Positions 19,832-29,666 of a stretch of DNA of 33,417 nucleotides are shown here, piece after piece; position 1 is the stretch's first letter; every line of letters begins with the position of its first letter. The notes below the pieces were generated by a model. It saw only the letters and a program-made list of their open reading frames with translations, was not told the origin of the DNA and did no database searches. The position numbers and the translations under genes are program-made. The DNA is taken from the NCBI GenBank assembly GCA_000969725.1, contig JXSR01S007942.1, one strand, 5' to 3'. This stretch comes from Ophiothrix spiculata. Taxonomy: Eukaryota > Echinodermata > Ophiuroidea > Amphilepidida > Ophiotrichidae.

Positions 19832-19954
19832 ATCAAATAATATGTTAAACCACAAAACAAAAATTATTTTTCGACCTACATAAAATTGTCTAACAATGCT
19901 ACAATGAACAAAATGCAGAATTTCCAAAGACCATTTTATCACAACTACTCATAT

Positions 19955-20438
19955 GTTATAAAGTTAAAGAATCACATTACAACATTCAAGAACATAAATT
20001 AATTTGTAGATTTATTTATTTGTCACATGATTTAAGTATTTGCAGACGGCCCATTAACATTCATGACATTTTCAAATAGATTCAATCAAGATATTTATCT
20101 TATATTATGCTTCTTTTTCATTGTTGAATTAATATCAATGATTAACAAATTTTGATATTTAGATAAGAGCATCCAAAGATAGCACAACAATAAATGTTGC
20201 GCAATTCACTCTAGGAGTTGAATATTATTTTAGATTCCTAATAATAAACATTTTATTATTATATTTTAGAGATTTACACTTTTTTTCATTTGTTCTCAAA
20301 ATTGTCATTGCTACTTAGATTGTACTGAAATGAATATAAAGGATTTAATTCATTAAGCATTCTACCTCCCAAGTTACTTTTAATATTAATAAGTGATTCC
20401 TTTTACTTCTCACTGTTGGCCAAATCATTTACAAAATT
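19955..20438. other. Intronic stretch, no feature seen
   Basis: Very AT-rich, no paired ends, no frames. Confidence 0.6.
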
Positions 20439-20625
20439 GGGGCAATCTACAAGGACTGCAGATCCAAATGCATGCGCATCTCCGAGATCAAGATCTGAGA
20501 TCCGCATCTCCGTAGACCACTTACACATACGCATGTACGTAGAGAATTGTACTGCAGTTCCAGATCTGAAGTCTGTATAGCCACAGTCTACTGCAAAGCA
20601 GCTTTTAGAGATGCACATGCATCTT
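20439..20625. mobile_element. Relative of the 24053-24248 MITE, partial
   Basis: Begins GGGGCAATCTACAAGGACTG and continues with gcatgcgcatctc, gatctgagatccgcatctcc and cttacacat words in the same order as the reverse complement of 24053-24248. The right end is not resolved. Confidence 0.7.
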
Positions 20626-20654
20626 TAATGTTTTCTGACCATCAATATTAGAAC

Positions 20655-20752
20655 TGGTATCGTTCCCCTGATCGCCCCGCCCCTCCCACAGACCCAGCAA
20701 TGAGCCCTGGGCGAGGTATAATCAACTGTGGCGAAGGGATGTTGGACACTGA
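20655..20752. repeat. Interspersed repeat, copy 2 (inverse of 12825-12910)
   Basis: CGTTCCCCTGATCGCCCC ... AGGGATGTTGGACACTGAGT, in the opposite orientation to the first copy 7.8 kb away. GC-rich compared with its flanks. Confidence 0.7.
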
Positions 20753-21423
20753 GTGGATGTTGTTGGATAAGGCACTGTAAACAGGGCTACATCAATATCA
20801 TTACACACCCACATCACATCAGCCTCTAACATCCCTTTAATCCCTTCAACCAACCACCCACCCACCCATCGATCTCTCTCCATCGTAAGTAATATCTACC
20901 CCCATGGTATCTAACTTTATTTACAGCTACATTGCATATGCAACAAAGCTGCGTCTATTTGCCATTAGCTCTGTACCCTGGGAGATGACACTATGTAAAT
21001 TACCCACAACTTCATTGCTACAATTCAATTAAACACTTCAACACAGTACACCTACATGGTTTAAAGTGCATTGTCAATTCTCCGTCATTTGCATGTAACA
21101 TTTACTAGTGATAGAATTGACGAAATGTAAATTTATTTCCTTTTTGAGTTAAAATGTTAGAGATTTTTATGTCTGAATGTGTTGTGATGCTACTTTGCAA
21201 CTTTAAGAGACCACTCGAGTCCTTATTATATATTTTTTCAAGCTTTCTTGTTTATCATGCTTTGAATGAAAAATAGTGGCTATAAAACAATTACCAAGAA
21301 TATTCCTGTATTTCATGTCTGTCCCAAAACTTTTACTGATTTGTTGGTTGGTTGGTCCGTAACGATAAGAAAGAGCATTAGAAACTCATAGTTCGTTCTA
21401 TGCTTTGACAAATTAACAAACCC
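20753..21423. other. Intronic stretch, no feature seen
   Basis: Contains a C-rich patch (caaccacccacccacccatc, near 20850). Nothing else recognised. Confidence 0.5.
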
Positions 21424-21594
21424 GGGGCCGATTTCACTAACATTTAGCGATGATCGCTAACCCCCATTTTGATTGCTAACTCCAAAATAGATCACTAAAT
21501 TGTTAAAAATACTCGCTATTTAGCGATCATTTTTGTACTTTAGCGATCAAAACTAAGTTAGCGACTATCGCTAAATGTTAGTGAAATCGGCCCC
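21424..21594. mobile_element. Palindromic MITE built of AGCGATC words
   Basis: 171 bp. The first 28 bases, starting GGGGCCGATTTCACTAACAT, are matched exactly by the inverse of the end. The interior carries repeated tagcgatc / gatcgcta words in both orientations. No target duplication seen. Confidence 0.88.
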
Positions 21595-23229
21595 AGGAGA
21601 GCAAAGATAGGGTATGTTAATAATTTCTGAGGCAAAAAGAAATAGCAAACTTGTGCACAAACCTCATAAGTGCACATGCACCATTTTTTGAATAGGACAA
21701 AAGATTTAAAGAGCACCATGAGGTTGTATCTAACATTTTTGGTCAGAAGTCAGGATACGGTGATACTTTGTATGTTTATCTTCAAGAATTTGAATACGGC
21801 CCCAGAATCTTGGCTGATGAGATCCAACTTTCTTCCCCAGGTGTAGCGCTTAAGTCAGTCTCATAATTCTTCAGACGATGTAAAAAAACATCCTGAGTAC
21901 AGGGCCAATTGTTTACAAACGAGATAGGTGCCCTGCAATTGGTGGTCACGTGACTAATTTTGTCCGAGGAATTTTGGCAGAGAGTTTAGGCCAAAAATCT
22001 TGAGTTCCTTGGAGACTTAAAGCATGTACAAAATACAACAAAACTCAGAATTTGGCGAGTCCAAGACTCAGATACACAGCCTAGCTCTAAGCTTGTTCTT
22101 CACAAGTGACACCATAATATCAATTCACTTTAAACAGGAGCCATAAAATATTCATAAACCAATTACCGAGAATATTTCTTTATTTCAAAACTTGCCTGTC
22201 AACATTGAACAGTAGTAAGAATACTCCCAATACTATACATAACCAGTCTCAATTTATGTAATATTGTTATTTTCTTGTTATGCATTAGACAATAGATGCG
22301 ATAGCGATATGTTTTTAACCTTTAGAAAGAGCTGAGTAGTGAATAATTAATAACCAATTTGACACTCATCGCCTGGTAATTGATAGATAAAAACTATCGC
22401 ATACTTGCTAAATATTGTTTAAATTACATAAATTAACATTTAGGTGAATTATATGATTTAGAAAAATAACATTATCCAAAACAAATTAAGCTGGGAGGCC
22501 GGGTTTCAACATTTGATAATATAGATTCAAGGAAGAATGTATAATGTTTAATCTGATAACAAAATACCTTATAAATGCATCATTTTCATCTGCATCTCTT
22601 ACAAAACGTTACAACTTTGTTCTAAATTTAGTTTCATTAATTCATATTAGTTTTTTTATCTTTTGATACATTCTAGGAATAGCTTGAAGTACTAATTAAT
22701 AGTCATTTCTTATGTGCACAAAATACTATTTTATCAGCCGACTACTCTAGTTCAGTTGATAAACCATGCAATATGTCAGTCAAAATTCTGACCCTAATTG
22801 GAAACCCAACTCAAAACCTTAAACCCCAACTCTAACCCCTAAACATTATTTTCCATAATCTACCCAGTGCAACAAACATTCTCAGCTCAAAGCTTAATAA
22901 GTGCATTGTATATTCACAGTATTTTGATGGTAAACATTACCCATCATAAACCAAATTTAGAATTGTAATCATAATAGTAGCGGATCCACTATTCAATTCA
23001 AGAAAATTTAAATTCTGCATAATATCATCACACATTTCTCGTTTTTCAAGCTAATTTGCTCCTCACTATATACATTATGTATGAGATCTCATGCATCCTG
23101 ATGCAAGATACTCAACCCATATTATCTCCTCGCCCATCTCCATAACACTGCATTCAACTCACAGATAGCAGACTAGCTGACACTCTCGAGTAAGCCTGTC
23201 ATGTAGTCAACCAATCCAGAGCTGACACT
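21595..23229. other. Intronic stretch, no feature seen
   Basis: AT-rich intron. A run of CCCAACTC/AACCCCAA words at 22805-22845 is a short degenerate satellite-like patch. No exon-like sequence. Confidence 0.5.
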
Positions 23230-23573
23230 AAGGCCTAAAAAAAAAAATTGTTTGATTGGCGTAACCTGACCGACCCTATTTTTACCACCGAACCTAAATA
23301 TTTTCATTTTTTTTGAGCATGGTAAAAAACCTCCAAATCCCAAATTTGATGGGAATCAATTCATGGGGGCCCGAGATATGGCTTGAAGGACATACAAAAT
23401 TACAAATAAAAAACGTTTTACACAAAAAGTGGGGGTGTTTTTGTATATGTGTCGTATATTTTGTGTTCTTGTATGTGAAACATAAGACTTAAAAAATTTA
23501 AAAAAATCCGACCTACCTACCCTATTTTTTTTCTATGTTACGTCAACCAAACAATTATTTTTTTTAGGCCTAA
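23230..23573. mobile_element. MITE with AGGCCTAAAA-type ends
   Basis: Left AAGGCCTAAAAAAAAAAATT followed by gtttgattggcgtaac; right, inverted, TTAGGCCTAAAAAAAATAAT followed by tgtttggttgacgtaac. A second paired block (gaccctattttt / cctacctaccctatttttt) lies just inside. 344 bp, non-coding. Confidence 0.8.
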
Positions 23574-24052
23574 TGTCGGGACTTCAAAATAAGAAGATGA
23601 TAGCCAGGAAACGAGCACGGTGTCTGCGATATTGATCTCAAATTGAAGGCAAAACTAGCAAATTCTTATCAATACTTAAAGCAAGTTAAGACTAGTCCCA
23701 TATGAAGCATTTACATTTTCTTGACATACATTCTTGATGTGATTTCGCAAAACAAAATTCATATTAGAGTAAATAAGTGGACTAAAAGATGAGCTAGGAA
23801 ATTGAGTATTACCGACACGTTCCTCAATTTCCATTATCTAATGTAACATAATCATGGGAAATGGGTCATATGCGAGACATGGCTACAACATAATTGACCC
23901 ATCAAAACTTGTGTATTTGCCGTAAGCTGAATTAGAAATATCAATTTTGGCACTTCCAATAATGTACTTTTTTTAAAGTAAAATTTGAAATCTTACATCT
24001 AAAGCAAATAACATTATGATGGCTAAATTATTTATCTCATCATAATGACATG

Positions 24053-24248
24053 GGGGCAATCTACACGGAATTGCAAAGCCAGATAAATACGCATCGTCAC
24101 ACGATGTGGTTACACAAGCGTCAGATTATAATAAGCACTCTGCGTATATGTGCATGTGTAAGCAGTCTAGCTACGGAGATGCGGATCTCAGATCTGGATC
24201 TTAGAGATGCGCATGCATCTGCATCTGCGCTCCCTTGTAGATTGCCCC
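24053..24248. mobile_element. MITE with GGGGCAATCTACA ends
   Basis: GGGGCAATCTACACGGA on the left and, inverted, GGGGCAATCTACAAGGGA on the right. About 196 bp. The interior is rich in alternating purine-pyrimidine words (gcatgcatctgcatctgcgc) and the palindromic agatct. Confidence 0.8.
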
Positions 24249-24280
24249 ATCCATGCATGTAAAAAAGATGAATGAGTACA

Positions 24281-24640
24281 ATTACATACATACACTGGCA
24301 TTTGTAAAGCGCCTTTTAACCAGAAGGATACTAGCGCTCAGAGAAAAAGAAGGAAAAAGGAAGGAAGGGCGGACACAACCAACTAATTGGCAAAAAGGTG
24401 ACTTTTGATGGACTTCTTGAAGGAGACAACGGTAGTGGAGCCTCTGGCCACAGCAGGGAGCTTATTCCATAGGCGTGGCGCTGAGGTAGAAAAAGCCATA
24501 TCGCCAATCAGAGTAAGGGTCCTTGGAGAGCACAGGCGGATGGATGTAGAGGACCGATGTGAGATGAACATACAAAACATGCCTGGTGAATCCCGAAGGA
24601 AACTTTCGGTAGTGATAACTATTTTGAGGTCTACTCTTTA
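24281..24640 (-). mobile_element. 3' end of a CR1/L2/Jockey-type LINE (5' truncated)
   Basis: On the minus strand, 24580-24383 ends with CSPRTLTLIGDMAFSTSAPR, LWNKLPAV and TTVVSFKKSIKSHLFAN before a stop. This is the standard C-terminal tail of the reverse transcriptase in this group (GDRAFSxxAPxLWNxLPxxIR...FKxxLKxxLF). The 3' UTR contains gcgctttacaaatgcc and ends in a tgta-type short repeat, as CR1/L2 elements do. All upstream domains are gone. It sits in the intron, in gene orientation, close to the donor of exon 24675-24888. Confidence 0.88.
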
Positions 24641-24674
24641 AAAAATTATTTTCATTCCATACGATGTAACTTAC

Positions 24675-24888
24675 CCTAACAGTGCTAGACAACCCAGGAC
24701 TTGGAGTCTCCATTGCTTGTACTTCTATAAAGTAATTGTCCAGTTTCTCCCTGTCCACCAACTCTCTGAGGGTAATGACTCCGTCTTGATTGATAGTATG
24801 GTCTGGTAGATTGGGCGACTTTGGACCAATGATGCTGTAAAAGATCCCTTTGTCATTGTCAAATGAGAACGCTGTTACTTGAACCACT
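24675..24888 (-). CDS. Cadherin exon 1 of window (most of EC repeat a)
   Basis: 214 nt: one base completing a split codon, then 71 codons (VVQVTAFSFD...SSTVR). The acceptor is ttattactttcag before AGTGGTTC; the donor is AGG|GTAAGT, close to ideal. The peptide covers the EC repeat from its DxD region (SFDNDKG, a weak form of the usual ATDxDxG) through the strand ITLRELVDREKLDNYFIEVQ, which holds the conserved D-R-E. It stops just before the last strand, and the next exon continues in phase with VNVKVVDIND. Because it opens inside a repeat, at least one coding exon must lie beyond 33417. A LINE 3' end sits about 35 bp past the donor. Reading through the donor stays open into intron and LINE sequence, which I take as chance. 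Confidence 0.93.
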
Positions 24889-25843
24889 CTGAAAGTAATA
24901 AAAAAAAATAAAAATTGCATTCAATGATCATTCTTCAAGAAAGACAAACAATAATTTTGAAACCAATAAATACACTTAACTTATGGTTAAAACATATGAA
25001 ATAAAAAAAATAAACAAATAAACAAATAAACAAAAAAATATACACATTCATGCATTTAACAATACATAAGTAATCTTGAAACAAATAAATTAATAAACAG
25101 GATAAATAAAAATAAAGAAGGAAATAAACATGAATTTTACTATTGCAAAATTAGACAAGGTTACGGATACTTTCTATTATAATAATAGATTCATACAGTA
25201 TAATAATCGTAAATTTTAATTCTTGATCTCAATTCTAAATTTGTTTGTTTTGCTGAGGTTGGATTCAAAAGGATAATTTTTGAAGTGCATAAAAATTCAA
25301 AAGCTTGGGTCTGCAAATTTCTGACTTCAGGAAAGTATAAAACATGGTATAAATCCACGACCACACTTGTACAGTTTCCATGCTCTGTTGCAGCTTAGAG
25401 AAAATAGCAGATGTTTTCCCGCTTTTATCTTTCCTTTCTGCTATCCAGAGGACATAATTGTACACAAAGCCATTCAATTGACCAAACACCTTCAAGCATC
25501 GCTACTGCAACATTTCTAATAATTCAAAACAGATTCACCCCACGCTATGCTGACTCAGGCTTTCAAAATCTATTTCAAACAATTCTTGAAAACTTATACA
25601 CAAGATTCAGGGCTTATTTTATTTTTATCTGAAAAGTGTGTCGATTAAATAACATACAGCACAATTCTGTCCTACTCGAGGATCTGTGACTGACAGTTGC
25701 TACGGCAACAAAATGATGATATGGATGCAGGTATCACTCCTCGCATTGTCATATTTTGCATATAAAACATGCATGATCCAAACCCACAATGCAATTGTGC
25801 TCATGTTTGCCTTTACATGATTCAAAGCACCCCGGGGAGCTCC
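24889..25843. other. Start of the largest intron; AAAT microsatellite, otherwise featureless
   Basis: Contains an (AAAC/AAAT)n tract near 25003-25042. The frames at 25265-25632 overlap on both strands and show no motif. Confidence 0.55.
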
Positions 25844-26184
25844 TTAAAGGTGCAATTCATGATTTTGATGTGACAAAAACCTTGCCTGTTTTCTAGCTAA
25901 ATAAAAAGAAGAGTGCATTATGAATATATAGTGAAAATTTCACTTGATTCCGACCATTCGTTTCCAAGTTACAAGCTTTTCAGCATTTTGAAAACCCCCA
26001 CGGGGCCCCGACAATAATTAGAAAATGACACATTTTCTCACTTTTCTCGAAAATGCAAGCACATATGAAATAATTGTTTGGGGATCGTAACATATCAAAG
26101 TTGACGATTCTTTTAAGCTACAAAACTCAACTTTGATAGAGGTGACCTTGAGGGTGAAAAGTGAATCATGAATTGCCCCTTTAA
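25844..26184. mobile_element. TTAA-flanked MITE, 341 bp
   Basis: TTAAAGGTGCAATTCATGAT on the left and, inverted, TTAAAGGGGCAATTCATGAT on the right (one difference). TTAA at both edges suggests a piggyBac or Kolobok target. The minus-strand frame at 26018-26242 runs across the right end and is not a gene. Confidence 0.82.
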
Positions 26185-26294
26185 ATCCACAACACCATGC
26201 ATAGAGAGGAGATACAATCTCTCTTGATCTTGCCATCTGCATTGCAAACTAACGCAGACTTGTTTTCTACACAATTTCTATAGGCTCCATAGAC

Positions 26295-27204
26295 ATATGT
26301 GACCATCCATCACGAGCTTCCAGTAAAGTCAGCATTTTTTATTTGGAGCTACGGTACAAAGTACACACATATTTGACAAAATGTTGATATTTTTGCAGAT
26401 TTGAAAGGTCAATGTCTTTTTAAGGGGTTTTCTCAGAGATGCAAATTCTCCATTGATTTTCTTCAAAATTTAGTATTTGGTATATTTCTTTGTGCTGAAA
26501 ACGAACCTAAAATAAAAAATATAGGTCACCGTGCTCGTTTTTGAGATACAGGCATTTCAAAAAGTACATATTTTCCCAAAAAATCACCCGATATACCATA
26601 CAAAGTATAGGGAAAGCTCCAAAACGTCGATCATTATGTGCTTGTAAAATAGTAAATGCTCCAAAACTGTCATTTTTTTGATAAAATTTGATTACTTTAG
26701 TGGCACATCTGCGTCTGCATAATTTCCCGCGTATATATTACGCAGCTATGCGGTGCGTGATTAACCAAACGCGTTAGTAAAGCATGCGTTCAGTGTGCAT
26801 TGAAATTTGAGCATGCAAAACGGATGCAAACATTTTTTTGATTTTTTACTATTTATGAAAAAAATTGTTATCCCGCAGTCGTAAGCAACAGCATCTCTGA
26901 GAAACCCCTTAAAACACTTAGCAAAATATCATCTTTCAACTCAACTCTTATCTGAGCACTAAAATTTTCTTAATGAAGTCGCATTGGAAATATGCATAAT
27001 CATAAGAAAACTTGATACATTTTTCTCCGTTTAAAGTATTCTGACAAGTTATGCTTTAAAGAATCGTAACTCTACTTTTTATGTTGTATGGATTTGAAAC
27101 AAGTTACATTTCAAAGCTTACGATGTGTTATTTTAGAATCTGTACTAAAACCACTTTGACCAGGGGCTGACTTTACGGCAGGTTAGTGGTGGATGGTCAC
27201 ATAT
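26295..27204. mobile_element. 910-bp fold-back element
   Basis: Ends 26295-26333 and 27166-27204 are inverse copies, 33 of 39 bases (ATATGTGACCATCCA ... GTAAAGTCAGC). An inner pair matches too: aaggggttttctcagagatg at 26419 against the inverse gcatctctgagaaacccctt near 26891. Non-coding. Target duplication not visible. Confidence 0.8.
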
Positions 27205-28139
27205 TTGCTTCTGGCTGATGGATACACAATTTGATATCATTGACAAGTATCAAGCAATATTATAAAAATTATATAAAAACCGTGATTTATTTGTGAATAT
27301 TGAAGTTAAAATCCTTTTTCATGAGTAAACATGACCTGATAATGTCAATTAAATTATCCAAGAAAATAAAATTACTTTTGATTATAACATGATTATCAAT
27401 AACCTTGGCCTGGCAAATATTACTTTCTTAGATACATTTTCAGATACAAGCAGGACTCTTTCCATGTCATTATATCTTTCCTGTATGTCCTACATATATT
27501 TACATTGAAAATACTCGCCCTGAATTTACTGAATATTTACATTTGGATACTCAATTTATTGTCTATTCTTTATTATAATCAAAATCAAACCAACGTCTAT
27601 ATTATTACCTGCAGCAAAACACACTTTAATGCATTTTTTGTTAAGGCATAAAATAGCTTCTAGTTGAGACAAAAACCATCTGAAATCTGTATGGATTTAT
27701 GCATTCTGTGGGAGTGTCTGAGATTCTGAGTCCATCAAGGTTTGCATTGTAAATTATCTAGCTGACCAGCTATATCTCAAACATACACAAACTTCCCATT
27801 GACCCTTGAGAACCACATATTTAAGCCAACAATCCACTTAGACATTCATTTATTAACAATCCATTTAGGACATTCATTCATTCATTAAATTTATCGCAGA
27901 CAAATTAATAAAAGCAATCATCTCAAAAACTTCCATTAATTGATGGAAGTCTTGGATGAAACATAGCATGTTCTCAATTTATGGTTTTACTATGCTTAAG
28001 TGGAATTAGCTAATTAGTAATTAAAAGTACTGATCAACGTTCAGACAGTGAGTCAGTGAGTCAATCTCCTTTGATAATTGCGACAATTATGTCAAAAGTG
28101 ATTATGGCCAGCAAACTGAGGCAACTTGCGCTTTGTTTT
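27205..28139. other. Intronic stretch, no feature seen
   Basis: AT-rich. Short imperfect direct repeats only (acattcattca words at 27842-27890, agtgagtcagtgagtc at 28046). Confidence 0.55.
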
Positions 28140-28167
28140 ATTCTTCCCCAAGAAAAAAATTCAGCTG

Positions 28168-29666
28168 CTATCTTCAGAAGATAGCTTTTATCATTAACCT
28201 ATCTTCATTTTATTATAGCTATCAGCTAATACAATCATCAACAACAACAAGGCCAACAAGTTTTACGAATCTTTAGAAATATCAAAATCTATGAAGTTTA
28301 CAATTGTATAATGAAGATTGTTTACTATTAAACATCTATTAATCTTAATGAAGATGTTGTTATCTACTAAAAATATACAGTTCAAAATAAATAATTCCCC
28401 CCTAAAGAATATTGGTTTTTCTAGAAATCATTTTGGACTTTTTAATGTTTTTTAAGATGTAAAATGTAGGCTGGAATGATACAAATTCAGTGTGCAATAA
28501 AGTTTCACACAACACGTAACATTTTTCTTGAAAAGTCATCATTTATGACATTTCATGGTGAATTAAAAGTTGTAATTTTTCTTTATATGAATATGAAAAA
28601 TTCTCTAATTTTTAAATGTATGGAAAACTTTTAACTCTGCCTCGTAGTAAACATTATTCAAATGTTTATTACATCTGTGAATGAAAAGGTAAGGGGCTTG
28701 TTCACGGTTGAATGAATATCAGATAAGTGTAGATAACATTTTAAAACGTCCTTAGGCCTAATTGCCGTAGAAATTGCAGTTATCGATGGTGGCTTAAACT
28801 AAGCAAAAGGATATGCTAATGAGTTTTCTATTTTCTCAAAATCAAGTAAAGGAAGCATTGAAACATTAATTTCTGTGTCAAATTCAACATCTTTTAAAGG
28901 TAAAATTGATTGAGAAAACAATCTAAGCACTTTTAAAAGCAGAGTCCTCTGGAAGATGTCACTTTTAATTTACGTTCGTTCAACCATAAATCCGGAAGTT
29001 ATGTTAATTCAACCATGAATGATCAAGCACCGTCCTTTTTTATCCTAACAAGTGCTTACCATTTGAATAATGAGTACTCTTGATTTTTTCTTACAATTAA
29101 AATTTCATCAATTTTCATATTCCAATACAAGAAACTGTAAATTTGATTCGTCATGAAATTTCAAAAATGGGAACATTTTAGTAAGAAGGTTAAGTGTTAT
29201 GTCACGTTGAATTTGTATCATTCTAGCCTTCATTTTACAATTTGAAACATATTACAGGGCTTAACTGTTTTCCAGAAAAATAAATATTCCTTAGGGGGAC
29301 TTATTTATTTTGAACTGTATATCACTCATTAACACTTCAAGATATTAATTAGACTTTTGATATTTTTAAACATAAATATTGATCCAAGTTAAATCTTGAA
29401 CTTTGAACATTCCAAGGTCTTATACTTTTAGTTTGTAACATCAGGGAGGCATGCTCAGTCACAAGCTTCAAAAAACTCTTGAAATCCTATTATTATGCTA
29501 ATTGATCTTTTTGCTTTGTTTTATATTTAGTTTGTTCTTATATTCACTGTATTTGCGTCTTGATCTTTTTGTAAAGGCGCATCAAAAATCTCTTTTGTAT
29601 GTATGTATGTATGGATGTTTTAAACCAAGATTTGTTTAAAGTCAATCTTCCATCTTCTGAAGATAG
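28168..29666. repeat. 1.5-kb imperfect inverted repeat (large fold-back)
   Basis: Three spaced blocks on the left are found inverted and in mirror order on the right: 28373-28405 with 29291-29322 (atacagttcaaaataaataa), 28468-28489 with 29208-29229 (aggctggaatgatacaaatt), and about 28694-28712 with 29007-29030 (gcttg.tca..ggttgaat). The outermost words are copies of ctatcttc-agaagatag. The right arm contains a LINE end (29437-29615) absent from the left. Confidence 0.75.
29437..29615 (+). mobile_element. 3' end of a second CR1/L2-type LINE
   Basis: The plus strand reads NIREACSVTSFKKLLKSYYY-AN and stops at 29503-29505, the same reverse-transcriptase tail type as at 24383. A short 3' UTR follows, with gtaaaggcgcatc and a terminal (TATG)n run. 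Only about 22 codons survive. Confidence 0.75.

Larger units (their letters stand above)
18174..19954. repeat. 1.79-kb tandem duplication, copy 2
   Basis: Second unit, head to tail with copy 1 and separated from it by about 20 bp that repeats the words acatagaactattttta. It keeps the same internal order of hairpins, conserved core and TTAA MITE. Confidence 0.93.
34..24888 (-). other. CadN: Classical type III (N-cadherin-like) cadherin gene, internal part, seven exons
   Basis: Seven minus-strand exons join into one frame (complement of 34..371, 1605..1774, 3034..3307, 6172..6401, 7441..7845, 15613..15724, 24675..24888; 1743 nt, about 580 codons). Every donor is GT and every acceptor AG, and phases match at all six internal joins. 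The product is a chain of EC repeats with DxND linkers, DxD motifs and LDxE-type strands, as in calcium-dependent cell-adhesion receptors. No signal peptide, membrane segment, laminin-G/EGF region or cytoplasmic tail lies here, so both ends are outside the window. I assign it to the invertebrate N-cadherin type because RKTDGLLP, DDGNCC, PLTGIC...DVND and the PPEW linker occur in the order I remember from Drosophila CadN. FAT, Dachsous and protocadherins are alternatives. The cadherin call is near certain; the subfamily is probable. Confidence 0.8.

Noticed and set aside
24462-24920. A 152-codon minus-strand frame as one exon
   Set aside because: Only 24675-24888 is cadherin; both edges are good splice sites and the rest is intron and LINE sequence read in a different frame from the LINE protein.
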